The notes under the pieces: model-generated
The model's database searches: none
Told to the model about the DNA's origin: nothing
Seen by the model: the letters and a program-made list of their open reading frames with translations, nothing else
Made by a program: the position numbers and the translations under genes
Part shown: one piece after another, positions 1-14,456 of the stretch
Position numbering within the stretch: the stretch's first letter is position 1
Layout of the letters: each line of letters starts with the position of its first letter
Assembly (NCBI RefSeq): GCF_000226115.1
Contig: NC_016457.1
Span: 7,688,001-7,752,000 of the forward strand
DNA: 64,000 bases
Direction of reading: 5' to 3'
Origin: Thermothielavioides terrestris NRRL 8126
Taxonomy: Eukaryota; Ascomycota; Sordariomycetes; Sordariales; Chaetomiaceae

Positions 1-1258
1 AGCATTGACGTTGCAAGCATTCCTGGCCTTCCGACGAGGCTCAGCTCGCCGAATCTGCCCCGCTCGTCGACAGCGAGAAGAGAACCCGATGTCCACTTGG
101 TCCACCCAGGGCCATCGCGGGCTTCTCGGCGGCCTCATGCATGCGATTATTCCATCTTGACTTGCTTCCCTGGCTTAATTACCAGGTACCTACCTCAACA
201 TCCAGAACCCAGTTCAGACTACCAGACGAGCTTTCAGTAACAACTATCTCAGCAAGCCCCCTTGCCCTGACGTCCTTATCTTTGTGTCACGCAGCTTCTC
301 CTGCCTGGGCGTCGGATTGGGAGCGAAGCTGAAGTATGACGGGCCAATGAGACCAGGCAAGGGCTGCCCACCCTGCTTCCAGCTGCCGGGACTTGCTGCA
401 TGTCGTTGCGCCCCACAGTGCCACGCGCCGCCTCGGATTCACAAACAACCCGTTCCCACTCGTGTGCACACAATTCCGCACCTTCGGTCCTCACATTCTC
501 CGTCCCTCCGTCCTCCCTGTTGATTAGGTGGGTACTCGCGGGAGGCAGTGATAATAACTCGCGGGCAGTACGTACCGCTTCCCGCTCGAGTACCACCTCC
601 TTTCCCCTTTGACAGCTCAGTCTTAACGGACGACTTCCGCAGGACGACGATTCCTTTGTTTCTTGTCGCTCGTTTCCTTTCCCCACCTTCATATACGTCA
701 CACACACGCAACACTTGCTTCTGAGGGATCATAAAACGTTCGAATTCGGTAGCTGGCGGGGACAAGACCGCCTGTTGCGAGGGCGCTGCACCCACGGCTG
801 GCGCTGCAACTTCAGCCTGAGCTTAAAACGACCGGGTCGGATCCCTCGCATCGGCGCCTCAACAGTAGACCTGTCGGCCTGGATCCTGGATGCCATCAAT
901 GGCAGCTTTCACAATTGCTCCCGTCTGGCGGCTCCTGCACTGTGTTTGGTGAATTGCCACTGATCCCGCTGGTGCGCTGGTTGGGGTTCCATTCTCATTG
1001 CTTCCCAAGGTGGAGACTTGACGTCGAGCCTGGGGCATCGCCCGACAGCAACCGCGGATCAGCTCATCCGCCGAGGAAAGGGGGCCTCGTGATTGTCGAT
1101 TGTCCTGTCTCGAGAGTCACCGCAGCGCTGCCCTCCGGGCACCCAGAACTTGCCCGGCGAGGCTGGTCCTCCGCATCTCCTGTTCATCCCGTCAATTGCT
1201 ATCTGCCGCCATTGTTTCAGTTTCTTTTGTTTTGAGAAAGGCGCTTCAGCGCGACGCC
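1..1258. other. Intergenic / 5' region, no gene recognised
   Basis: Short open frames occur on both strands, but none has recognisable family motifs or believable splice structure. The last few hundred bases are probably the promoter and 5' UTR of the plus-strand gene starting at 1259. Nothing else is seen. Confidence 0.5.
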
Positions 1259-3472
1259 ATGTTTCTGCATCTGGGCGCCAGCTTGCACGGGCACGAATTC
1301 TCGAACCGGCCCTCCTCCAACATCCAGCAATCGCCCTCTCATCTTCGTACGCCGCTCTTGCGATCGGCCTTTTCGCCGCCGAAACAGCGCGCCCGCGCAG
1401 CTGCCGACGGCCCGCCGGCGCCTTCGCTGCGGCAGCGGCCGGTGTCCGACTACATCCCGCGCGAGCCCTCGCCGGTCGTCCGCTTCCGAGAACCCGAGGA
1501 CGAGCCGCTGCCCACGCCCGCAACGCTCGACGAGCCGGTCTCCGAGTCCGAGCTCAGCGATGTTACGGCCGCGATCGACGGCGCCGTGCCCGCGAGGCCT
1601 CCCCGCGCCAGGCGGCAGCGCCGAGTCCCGCACAAGAGCACCACCTACCCTCTTGGGTACCCGGCACCGACGATAATCCTCAAGACGAAGGTCATGCAAA
1701 AGGTTTTTCAGCCCAGGTTGCTCTTGCAACTCCAAAAGGTCAGGGAAGACGGGCGGTCACAGCCCGTGCTGGAAGTTTTCCCAGCCTCGCGCCTCGCCGG
1801 GCCTGTGGTTGCCCCCCGGTTGGCAAAGCGGTTCCCCGGCATATTCGGGGTCAAGCGCCATCTTGGCTACGACGACATTGTGCTGGTGGAAAGGGATGAC
1901 GACGATTCAAACGCGGACGGTGCGGACAGCGACAGCGACGAGAGCTTGGAGAGGAGGACCATTCTTGCGGTGTACAGCCCGCTGAAGCACTCGGAGGAAG
2001 CCGAGATCGTGCTGGACGACGGATCGGTATGGGTGGCCAGGGCACTGCCCAACGGCTCGTACGATTTCTTTCACACGGACGTCAAGGGCAACACCACCAC
2101 GGTGCGGTGGGCTCGCAGATATGCGGGCGCCGTTACCCCAACCTCTGTTTCCGCCGACACCACCGCCTCGTCAACCGCTTCTGCTCAGACCCGGTACACA
2201 TTCAGCGTCCTCAACCCGTCAACACGTCGCCATCCTGTCATGGCCACCCTGACACCCTCCACTCTCAACATTCAAGACACATACACTTCTGTTTCTCCCT
2301 CACATGCCCGGCACCCGCCAATTACTCGAACCGGCCGATCGCGCTCGGTGTCTTCTTCCCCCGCTTTAGCCCGTACAGCTCCCTACTTACCTTCAGTTCA
2401 ATTCTCATCAGCCAGCGCTAGCGACGGCGAAAACGACTCCACCGTCAGCTTCTCGGCCGCGGCGGACAACGAAGCCGCACAACGAACTGTGCATAATGTC
2501 GATGACGCCACCAAGAGGCTCATTGCGGTCACTGCGCTCTGGGTAGCCCTCCGCTCAGGCTGGTCCCAGAGCTACAGCCCCTGCAGCAGTACTCCAGAGA
2601 GCGCAACCGCAAGCACTGCAACCACTGGCCAACGTGGCCGCAGCAGGCGGAACACCTGGACCCGCTCCTCGACAACCGACACCCCACGCTCGCCCGACCT
2701 CACCGGTGGGGAGCCGTCGCGTGTCTCCCTCTGTCTCAAGCGGAATTCCCTACCCGCGCAGCCGCTCGAATCCGCCACCGCCGGCAACAACAGATCCCCC
2801 GCCGCAACACCCACCGTCTCGCGTGCACCAACGCCCACCCCTAGCCCCGCGGACGCCCACCCTCTCCCTCTACCTCGGCGCGCCACTAGCACCGGCACGG
2901 CGTTCACGCGGCGCCGCCAACAGGCTTCGCCCCCCGCTGTCTCCCTCAGCAGTGCTGCATCTACCACTCCTGCCCCTCCCGAAAGAGACCCCGCCGCTGC
3001 CGAGCCAGAGACAGGCAGGAAACGACACCTCTCAATGGCATCCCCCCGGCCATCGCTGTCTCCATCTCCGTCTCCCTCACCGTCCCCTTCCCCTTCGGCA
3101 GTGCCGACAGCCGTACCAGCAAGGATGCCTGCTCTTCCAGTTCCAGTTCAACCACAAGCAGGCGTGGAAAAGCCCGTCACCGGCGTGGGCACGGGCACCG
3201 GCACGGGCACCGGCGTGAACGCGACGAAGAAGTGCCCGAAGCTGCTGGCTAAGAAGGAGCAGCAGCAGCAACGCCAACAGCGGGGGGGAGGAGATGAGGA
3301 GGAGGCCGATCTCACCTCCGTCGCGGGCAGTGGCGCCGGCGCCGCAGATGGGGATAGGGACGGGGCGAAAAAGAGCCGCATGCGCTGGAGACTGGCCAGG
3401 TGGATCCACAAGCTCGGCTCGTCGTCGTCTTCGTCGTCTTCGTCGTCTTCGCCGTCGCCGCCGCGGCGCTAG
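1259..3472 (+). CDS. Conserved-type fungal protein of unknown function, Ser/Pro-rich
   Basis: A single uninterrupted frame of 737 codons from the ATG at 1259. The frame is open upstream to 1100, but the earlier residues look like translated UTR. The first 300 residues are the more ordered part, with mixed hydrophobic and charged stretches such as HLGYDDIVLVERDDDDS and LDDGSVWVARALPNGS. A short hydrophobic stretch (LIAVTALWVALRSGW, about residues 418-432) could be membrane-associated or amphipathic. The rest is low complexity: Ser/Thr/Pro-rich, with Ser-Pro dipeptide repeats, a Gly-Thr run and a terminal poly-Ser tract encoded by TCG/TCT triplets just before the stop. I do not recognise a catalytic domain. 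Codon use and length support a real gene; the function is unknown. Confidence 0.7.
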   Translation: MFLHLGASLHGHEFSNRPSSNIQQSPSHLRTPLLRSAFSPPKQRARAAADGPPAPSLRQRPVSDYIPREPSPVVRFREPEDEPLPTPATLDEPVSESELSDVTAAIDGAVPARPPRARRQRRVPHKSTTYPLGYPAPTIILKTKVMQKVFQPRLLLQLQKVREDGRSQPVLEVFPASRLAGPVVAPRLAKRFPGIFGVKRHLGYDDIVLVERDDDDSNADGADSDSDESLERRTILAVYSPLKHSEEAEIVLDDGSVWVARALPNGSYDFFHTDVKGNTTTVRWARRYAGAVTPTSVSADTTASSTASAQTRYTFSVLNPSTRRHPVMATLTPSTLNIQDTYTSVSPSHARHPPITRTGRSRSVSSSPALARTAPYLPSVQFSSASASDGENDSTVSFSAAADNEAAQRTVHNVDDATKRLIAVTALWVALRSGWSQSYSPCSSTPESATASTATTGQRGRSRRNTWTRSSTTDTPRSPDLTGGEPSRVSLCLKRNSLPAQPLESATAGNNRSPAATPTVSRAPTPTPSPADAHPLPLPRRATSTGTAFTRRRQQASPPAVSLSSAASTTPAPPERDPAAAEPETGRKRHLSMASPRPSLSPSPSPSPSPSPSAVPTAVPARMPALPVPVQPQAGVEKPVTGVGTGTGTGTGVNATKKCPKLLAKKEQQQQRQQRGGGDEEEADLTSVAGSGAGAADGDRDGAKKSRMRWRLARWIHKLGSSSSSSSSSSSPSPPRR

Positions 3473-4512
3473 GGGCGCGGGCCGCGGAGAAGGCTGTGGG
3501 CTGGCGTTCGCGCTGGGACGTGCTGGGTTTGTGGGTGACGGGGGGAACTATTTGGGTAGTTACTTGGGTACTCGGTCTTATGGATCTCGCCGGGCGGGAC
3601 GGAGCTTTCATGCCGCATCGGCGTGTACGATTCGATTCGATTGCGTGTTAGGAGCAGGGCTTGAAAGCATGCATCTTATGTTGGTCGTCTGCTTTTCGGC
3701 GGGCGGGCGGTGATTATTTCTTAGCCGCGGTTGAGATTGTTCATACCTATGTATGATCACTATGGGCAGGCAGGCAGGCAGCAGGCCGCGGGGTATGGAT
3801 AACTGGCGTCAGCCTCGGCCGAGTATGGGAGCACCAGCCTTTGGCCCCAGGGGCCCAGTTATGCAAAGCTCCTGGTTTCACGCTCCTGGTGTCCGCGGCC
3901 TGCCGTGCTGGAGACTCAGCGTCCACAGGGGGCCAGGACTTCTCATGTTATGCCCAGGAGCAAGTAATATTCGACGCTAGCGTTTTCACCAATGTGCAAG
4001 TCGGAGGAGGGCACTTACCCGTTCAATCCAGGCTCTATCGCCAATTGTGGGAAGAAACAATGTTTAGTGATGTTTCCTCCCATCAACTGAGCTGGTTGAC
4101 GTGCACGTGCCCAGGGGCCCGGCGTGAGGGATCCGGGCCCACTTCCCGCTGTTGGTGTCGATCTTATCTCCGGGGCGGGGGCTTCAAGTGGGTCGAGGGA
4201 TTGGCGAGCATGAACATTAATCAGGTTACATTCATGCAAGTAACCTTAACGGTTGCCCGATGTATGCCGCTGAAAGTCTGGTACATATGACGCGGAAGAA
4301 AAGATGGCTCATGGCTTCACACTCCCAGTCGATGGGAGAATAGCGGCCTCGGTGTTCTTAGCAAGAACAAACGTGGCTATGATTAGCCAATGGCCCAGGG
4401 AGATGTCCTCTTTTGAAGATGATGCTATCCGTAGCTCGAATGCCTTCCAACCCGCCGAAACACGCAGATCGCCCGCTCCCCAACATCAACATCCTGCCGG
4501 AGCTCAACCCCT
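3473..4512. other. Intergenic, no gene recognised
   Basis: About 1 kb between convergent genes. It contains only short unsupported frames and presumably the two 3' UTRs. No RNA gene or repeat is seen. Confidence 0.5.
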
Positions 4513-5205
4513 TCACAAAAGACCACACAACGCCAGAATCACCTCCCCGGTCCCCTCCTCGACATTCACATCCCCAACATAAGCCAGCCTGCCCTCCCCA
4601 ACCCTCCCCACCGCAACGGGCGCCTGACCAGGCCGCCGCACCGGCTCGGGGCCCCAAACCAACGACTCCAGCACCGACTGCTCATCCGTGCAATACCACG
4701 CCTGCTCCGGCGCGACGTTCGCCACCGCCAGCGCCTTCATGCTGTACCGCGCGGGGAGCCTGTCCGCTAAGCTCGCGCCCACTGCGGCGCGGTTGAGCGC
4801 GAAGGTGGTGCGCTCGTAGGCGCCGGCCTCCCAGGGCAGGCCGGCGCGGCGGAAGAAGGGCTGCATGTCGGGCGGGGCCACGAAGCTGGGGAAGTGCGCG
4901 AGGCAGACGGCGGTGCCGCCGCGGCGCACGTACTGCAGCACGGCGTCGAGGACGGCGGCGTGCTCGCCGGCGGCGGGGTCGGCGAGGGCGGCGTCCGTGA
5001 TGAGCACGGCGGCGGGCGGGGGGTGTTCCGTGGAAGAAGAAGAAGACGATGATGATGATGAAGAGAGCTCGCGGAGGGCGGTGCGGGCGGTTTTGGCGCG
5101 CTGGATTCGGGCCTTGGCGCGAAGCTTGTCCAGGTGCGGCTTGTACATCTCGTCGAACCAGGACTCGAGGTTCAGCGAGATCAGGAGCACGCGGGGCTGT
5201 TCCAT
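4513..5205 (-). CDS. Hypothetical protein with class I amidotransferase-like fold
   Basis: An intronless frame. I start it at the internal ATG at 5205 (MEQPRVLLISLNLES), which gives 230 residues; an upstream ATG at 5253 would add 16 residues of poor complexity. The N-terminal LLISLN strand, the central AVLITDAAL and RRGGTAVCLAHFPSF segments and the C-terminal GRVGEGRLAYVGDVN strand-turn suggest a Rossmann/flavodoxin-like fold of the kind seen in class I glutamine amidotransferase-like proteins. No nucleophile-elbow Cys is obvious: CLAHF holds a Cys but not the canonical G-x-C-x-G. A poly-Ser insertion (about 11 residues, near positions 49-59) is encoded by a trinucleotide tract. The function is unknown; the fold assignment is inference. 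Confidence 0.65.
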   Translation of the reverse strand: MEQPRVLLISLNLESWFDEMYKPHLDKLRAKARIQRAKTARTALRELSSSSSSSSSSSTEHPPPAAVLITDAALADPAAGEHAAVLDAVLQYVRRGGTAVCLAHFPSFVAPPDMQPFFRRAGLPWEAGAYERTTFALNRAAVGASLADRLPARYSMKALAVANVAPEQAWYCTDEQSVLESLVWGPEPVRRPGQAPVAVGRVGEGRLAYVGDVNVEEGTGEVILALCGLL

Positions 5206-5822
5206 GGCGATGAGGGTGGGTCTGCCTTGCTGTGTGGATGATGTTGGCTGCAACGGGGATGGGGATGGACGTCGGAGTGTTCAAGACGGAGGTTAAGGTT
5301 CAGGAATGGAAGGTTTGGAGGTCAGAATTGCGGGGACGAATGATCATCCAGACTTCTTGGCGGTGAGGAATCTGAGAGGGGTTCACTTGGTAATTTGAGT
5401 AAACCTGAGCATGACTCCCAACCCCTCCGATTCACACACACACAATGGCGTCTAACACCCAGGTAAAGAGCAAATAGTATAGCATATCCAAGCAGCCGGG
5501 AGAAAAACAAGCGATTGCAAAGATATCCCGCAATGCTTCCCCATCCAAATGCGACTGTCGGTGCAGACCAAGTCATCCTGGTCCGTTGGCGCCTTGTGTT
5601 CGACAAGCACCTAAATTGAAGATGCCGTTGGGGAGACCGTTGCCAACGATACACCAGCGAAAAGAGAATCCTACTTGAACAAGCCCATATGGCAAACAGG
5701 GACATGGGTTACCCACGTCAAGATGGCATTTTAAATCAGCGAGGTACCCTACTGCACCAAGGGAGAAAAGAGAGACCGCCCCAATCACGGCGTGCCCGTG
5801 AAACTCAAAAACGTCTCAGCCC
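5206..5822. other. Intergenic, no gene recognised
   Basis: The region separates the 5' end of one minus-strand gene from the 3' end of the GH2 gene, so it should contain a promoter and a 3' UTR. No motif was firmly recognised. Confidence 0.5.
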
Positions 5823-9255
<3,433 letters not shown>

Positions 9256-10340
9256 CGGGGCAATTACCGAGTGCAGCGGACGCGCTAACTAATGTTGGGG
9301 GCGACGGCTCATCGAGAGTCGTCTACAGGTGGTTATTTGGGCTCCAGGTGTTCAATCAATCGATTAACTTCCGGAACGCAGAGCTCGACCAGGCCAGCGA
9401 GAACCTAATGGATCTCGTTTGGAGATCCTCGAGTCCTGGGCAAGGGGAGGAAAGTACAACGCCGGCATCGCACAACAGCCGGGGAAGGCAGGCCAATGGC
9501 TGTTTGGGGTTGTTGATCATTCAGTCACATGCGCCGATGCACCCCGCATCAGGAAGGCGCAGCGAAGCTGAGCCGGCGTTTAGAATCGTCTGGGGCAAGG
9601 GATCGCTGGGTAAGGGTTAGGGTTGAGGAGCTGTTTCGAAACAGCAACCGCGCTCCCAGGCAGAAATGTGAATGCAAGTCAACGTCAATTTGTGTCTGAT
9701 TGGAGAGCTGCACCCCGGACAGATCCATTCATGACCACAGCGACAGCTCTCTCCAACACATCGTTTCCGGCAAAACCTGGTAAACAGAAATGCAACGAAT
9801 TGTTCATGTCAAACTCAATACACCGATAATGCTAGAATATGCAATCGTGGACTCTGACCGTGCTGGATGCGCCGTTCGCTGCTGAACCACAAGTTCCTTA
9901 TCCTCCCACCCCCCACCGAACCGACGCGAGGGTGCGGAAGCACATCCTCCACCCCTTCTCAAGCGACGTCGCATTCACGGAAACGCGGGATCGGGAAGCT
10001 GGCCTAACTCCACTAACGGTACCTACTACCGATTCGCGGAATTTCTGGCCACACTGCAACCTCCTTGAACCGTGGGCCTGGGCCAGGAACCGTCTCATCA
10101 TGCGCCCCAGTCCCCTCGGTGCGCTTCGTAGCGTTGTCCGCGGGACGCCGGCCAGATGCAGATGGATCATGCACCCGCTAAGCCGGATCTCTTCCCGGGA
10201 GATCGGTCCCGTCGTCATATATTACTGCGTATATTAACTACCTGCAATGCCTCGCTTTAAGCCGCCCCCGCCTCCTGAGGCTCTGCTTTTCGAGCACTGC
10301 AGCCGCACTGCACCGACAACAACACAGGCCAGTCTCAGCC
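9256..10340. promoter_or_regulatory. Shared divergent promoter of GH2 beta-galactosidase and GH74 xyloglucanase
   Basis: A 1.1 kb gap between two head-to-head glycoside hydrolase genes with no supported gene of its own. By eye, two copies of TAAGCC (10,179-10,184 and 10,258-10,263; reverse complement GGCTTA) fit the XlnR/Xyr1 consensus GGCTWW. CCCCAC (9911-9916) and CTCCAC near 9947 fit the CreA/Cre1 consensus SYGGRG. Such short sites occur by chance, so only the gene arrangement is well supported. Confidence 0.4.
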
Positions 10341-13115
10341 ATGAAGCACCAGTCGGTGGCCCAGCTCCTCGTGGCCGCCGTGGCAGCCCCTGTCACGGCT
10401 GCCGCGGCCTCCTGGAAGAACGTAAACATCGGCGGCGGCGGTGGTTTCATTCCCAGCATCGTGTTCCATCCTACAGCCAAGGGCGTCGCCTATGCGCGAA
10501 CGGATATCGGAGGGCTCTATAGACTGAACTCTGACGACTCGTGGACGCCCGTTACTGACAGCCTGGCCACCGATGCGAGATGGTGAGCTGCAATCCGCGA
10601 TTTGGCGAGTTTGAGCGCCGGTCACTCACTGTTGAATAGGGGCGACTGGGGCATCGACGCCCTTGCCCTGGATCCTCAGGACCCGAACAAGGTCTACGCC
10701 GCCGTGGGAATGTACACCAACAGCTGGGACCCGAACCCGGGCTCCATCATCCGCAGCTCTGACAAGGGGGCCACCTGGGCTTCCACGGACCTGCCTTTCA
10801 AGGTCGGAGGAAATATGCCGGGCCGTGGTATGGGCGAGAGGTTGGCCGTGGATCCCGCCAACTCCAACATCCTCTACTTCGGTGCTCGCAGCGGCAACGG
10901 GCTGTGGAAGAGCACAGATGGCGGAGTGACCTGGGCCAAGGTCACTTCTTTCCCCAACCCTGGCACGTACAGGCCGGACCCCACCGACACTACTGGGCTG
11001 AATAGCGACATTATCGGTCTGACCTTCGTCACTTTCGATTCCACGTCCGGGCTCACCAACGGCGCCACCTCGCGCATCTTCGTCGGTACTGCTGACAACA
11101 TCACGGCTTCGGTCTATGTCTCGACCGACGCCGGTGCCACCTGGTCTGCTGTTCCCGGCCAGCCTGGGAAGTACTTCCCCCACAAGTGCAGGCTCCAGCC
11201 GACCGAGAAGGCTTTGTACCTCACATACAGTGACGGCGCTGGCCCGTACGACGGCACTCTTGGCGCTGTGTACCGCTACGATCTCACCACCAGCACCTGG
11301 AAGGACATCACTCCCGTGTCCGGCAGCGACTTGTACTTCGGCTTTGGAGGTCTGGGCGTGGACATGCAGAAGCCCGGCACCATCATGGTGGCCTCGCTGA
11401 ACTCGTGGTGGCCCGATGCCCAGATTTTCCGGTCGAACGACTCGGGCACCACCTGGACGAAGATCTGGGAATGGACAAGCTACCCGAATCAGAACTGGTA
11501 CTATGCTCTCTATGTAGGTACACCGTGGCAGCCGTGGTTAATCGACATACATCGCTTGGCTGACAACGCTTGCAGACCGACAATGCGCCCTGGATCAACG
11601 CTGGGTTCATCTCGCAGGACACGAAGCGGCTGGGCTGGATGATTGAGTCCCTCGAGATCGACCCGTTCGACAGCAACCACTGGCTGTACGGAACCGGTCT
11701 GACGCTCTACGGCGGCCACGACTTGACCAAATGGGATACCGCCACGCGGAACGTCACCATCTCGTCGCTCGCCGTTGGCATCGAGGAGATGTCGGTGCAG
11801 GGCCTTGCTTCGGTCCCGGGCGGAAGCGAACTCCTCGTCGCAGTTGGTGACGACTGCGGGTTCACTTTCCAGAGCAGCAGCGACCTCGGCACGCCGCCCG
11901 AGACAAATTGGATGACACCCGAGTGGTCGACCTCTAGCGATGTTGGTGCGTATTCTCGCGTAATCATGGGGCTCCGACGCAGGAAGATCCCCTAACCATC
12001 TGTATACAGACTACGCTGGCAACAAGCCCCAGAACGTCGTCCGCGTCGGCAACGCCAATGGCTCGCCGCAGATCGCCCTCTCCACCGACGGCGGTGCCAC
12101 CTGGTACGCGGACTACGCCACCGACAACACCAAGAGCGGCGGTACGCTCGCCTTCTCGGCCGACGCCGACACCATCCTCTGGTCCTCCGGTAACTCCGGC
12201 GTGCTCATTTCTCAGAACCAGGGCACCTTCACGGCCGTGTCCGCCGTACCGTCTGGTGCCGCCATCGCCGCCGACAAGCGCAACAACACCGTCTTCTACG
12301 CCGGCTCCGGCGGCGACTTCTACCGCAGCACGGACACGGGCACCACCTTCACCAAGACGGCCTCGGCCTTCGGCAGCGCCGTCTCCTCTATCCAGGACAT
12401 CGCCGCGCATCCGGCCGTCGCGGGCGAGGTCTGGGTCAGCACCAACGCGGGCCTGTTTCGCAGCACCGACTACGGCGTCACCTTCGCGCAGGTCGGCGCC
12501 GGCAGCCTCACCAAGACGCAGCAGATCGCCTTCGGCAAGGGCACCGGCGGCGCGAACTCGTGGAACTTGTACGCGTTCGGTACCGGCTCGGCCGGCGCCA
12601 AGCTCTACGCCAGCGCCGACAACGGCGCGACGTGGGTAGATATCCAGGGTACCCAGGGCTTCGGCGCCATCAGCGCGAACAAGGTCGTCGGCAGCGGCAA
12701 CGTGGCAGGACAGGTGTATGTCGGCACGAACGGGCGTGGTGTGTTTTACGCCCAAGTGTCGGTCGCGGGCGGCGGTGGCGGCAGCTCTTCCACGGCACGG
12801 CCGTCGTCGACTTCGACTTCCACGACCAGCAAGACCACGCTGACCACCTCGACTATCAAGACCACCTCGGTGACAACCACGTCGACCTCCACCGTCAAGA
12901 GCACGAGCACCACCACTAGTGCCGCGCCTCAAGCGACTCAGAGCCATTGGGGACAGTGCGGTGGTCAAGGGGTAGGTTCCCCTCCTTGTTTTCTGTGCAC
13001 ACACCGCTTTAACGTGTAAATGGTGACTAACTTGTCATAGTGGACCGGCCCGACTGTCTGTGCCTCGCCCTACACCTGCCAGAAACAGAATGATTGGTAC
13101 TGGCAGTGCCTGTGA
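10341..13115 (+). CDS. Secreted xyloglucanase / endo-beta-1,4-glucanase, GH74 with C-terminal CBM1
   Basis: Cleaves the xyloglucan backbone outside the cell. There are five exons: 10341-10582, 10640-11513, 11576-11945, 12010-12971 and 13041-13115, giving 840 residues, as for fungal Cel74-type enzymes. A signal peptide (MKHQSVAQLLVAAVAAPVTA) starts the protein. The double seven-bladed propeller shows GH74 hallmarks: YARTDIGGLYR, whose Asp is the expected catalytic base, repeated STDGG/STDAGATW Asp-box-like turns, and DYAGNKPQNVVRVGNA across intron 3. A Ser/Thr-rich linker (about 50 residues) leads to a 33-residue CBM1 with its four Cys (HWGQCGGQGWTGP, then CASPYTCQ and the terminal QCL). Intron 4 interrupts the CBM1 after QCGGQG. 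I did not pinpoint the second catalytic Asp. The upstream neighbour is the divergent beta-galactosidase gene. Confidence 0.96.
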
Positions 13116-13505
13116 GCGCTGGTTCTGGACGGTGAAGGACGACGCGGGGAGGTGCATGCCCACTTTGTGCTCTCACTAGTTTGTTGAGTGTTGGATTTGT
13201 GGAGACATATGCGACATATTTGACCGTACATATTCTGGACTGACGCCTCCGAGGGGGCGTTCTTTCTCTTCTTGGTACATATCTTGATGCATTACACTTG
13301 GTTCTCGACGTCCTGCGGTTAACCTGTGATCTTGAACATAATGACTCCCGGCAGGTTACAGCAGCGTATCTTACGGAGAGAAATGAGATACGTGCAAGCA
13401 GGCTTAATACTCACCTGCTGCCGAGGCCGGGCCGCCCTCTGACTTACCAGCAGACCAGCCCCTACTCAACGACTTACCGCTGCTAGTTCTCTTTTCTTCC
13501 AACCA
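13116..13505. other. 3' UTR space between convergent genes
   Basis: The region lies between the stop codons of the GH74 gene and the minus-strand gene at 13,506. Nothing beyond expected terminator sequence is seen. Confidence 0.5.
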
Positions 13506-14456
13506 TCATCCCCTTCCAAGAGGCGACGGCCCTCTCAGCCACATCTCCCCGCTCGCAAACGACGTGCCTAACCCCACCGCCGGCGGCACCTCGCCCAGCC
13601 GCCCGTACCGCCGCCACTTATACACCCTAAAGCACTCCTCCGTGGGCCACTCATCCCGCGCCATCTCCCCCCTCACCGTCCTCAACCGCAGCGCCTCCCC
13701 CCAGCGGTGCGCGTCGAACTCCTCCGCCTCGCGCAGCCCGCACAGCCGCGCCCACAGCGCGGTCCCCAGCCTCGGCTCCGCCTGCCGCCGGCTGCGGTAC
13801 GCCCCGCGCTCCTTGATCCACCGCCGCAGCCGCTGCACCTCCCGCCGCCACCAGCCCCGCCCGCACCGCTCGAACGTCCGGATCTCCTGCTTGGCCAGCT
13901 CCAGCCTGCGCCACCGCGCGAGGTGGTGCGCCAGTGCCTGCCGCCGGTGCTCGGCTGCCGCCGTCGCTGTCTCGTCGTCGTCGCGGCCCTCTCCTCCTCC
14001 TCCTCCTCCGCCGCCATCCCTCTTCCGCTTCACCCCCACCAACGCGGCGGCGGCGCTTACCAGCGTCTTGCTGCTGCTGCTGCTGCTACTGTTGCCGAGA
14101 ACAGCGATCTTCTGCGCAACCCTCCCCTCCACAGTCGTCGACCTCGCCAGACCAGAATGAGAGTAATCAACTGCCGAGGAGGCCGCCCTCTTCTTCGCCC
14201 GGCGCCGCCACCACTCGGCCTCCTCCTCCAGCATGAGGCGGTCGCCGGCGCGGGCGGCGGCCTCCTGCGCGGCGCGCACGGAGGCCAGGCGGCCCGGCGC
14301 GTCGCGGAACAGCCGCCGCAGGTGCTGCAGCCGCAGGCCCTGGGCCGGCGGCAGCGAGGGGCTGCTGACCAGCGTCGCGCGGTCGAGTTGCCATTCCGGG
14401 ATGGGAGGCTGTAGGGGCGGGCGGTGGAGGGGGTGGGTTTGGAGGTGGAAATTCAT
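13506..14456 (-). CDS. Hypothetical Arg-rich protein
   Basis: An intronless frame of 316 residues starting MNFHLQTHPLHRPP. It is strongly basic, with long predicted helices rich in Arg, Ala, Glu and Trp (for example EEEAEWWRRRAKKR and RRWIKERGAYRSRR). A low-complexity centre holds poly-Ser, a KRKRDGGGG nuclear-signal-like patch and poly-Gly. The C-terminal half (CFRVYKWRRYGRLGEVPP) is the least repetitive and looks the most constrained. No known domain is recognised; nuclear localisation is only suggested by KRKR. The length and unbroken frame in GC-rich DNA are modest evidence, because GC-rich DNA makes chance frames easily. Confidence 0.5.
   Translation of the reverse strand: MNFHLQTHPLHRPPLQPPIPEWQLDRATLVSSPSLPPAQGLRLQHLRRLFRDAPGRLASVRAAQEAAARAGDRLMLEEEAEWWRRRAKKRAASSAVDYSHSGLARSTTVEGRVAQKIAVLGNSSSSSSSKTLVSAAAALVGVKRKRDGGGGGGGGEGRDDDETATAAAEHRRQALAHHLARWRRLELAKQEIRTFERCGRGWWRREVQRLRRWIKERGAYRSRRQAEPRLGTALWARLCGLREAEEFDAHRWGEALRLRTVRGEMARDEWPTEECFRVYKWRRYGRLGEVPPAVGLGTSFASGEMWLRGPSPLGRG

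Noticed and set aside
1100..1258. N-terminal extension of the first gene to an upstream ATG
   Set aside because: The extra 53 residues look like translated UTR. The ATG at 1259 precedes a more coherent N-terminus, though RNA data could change this.
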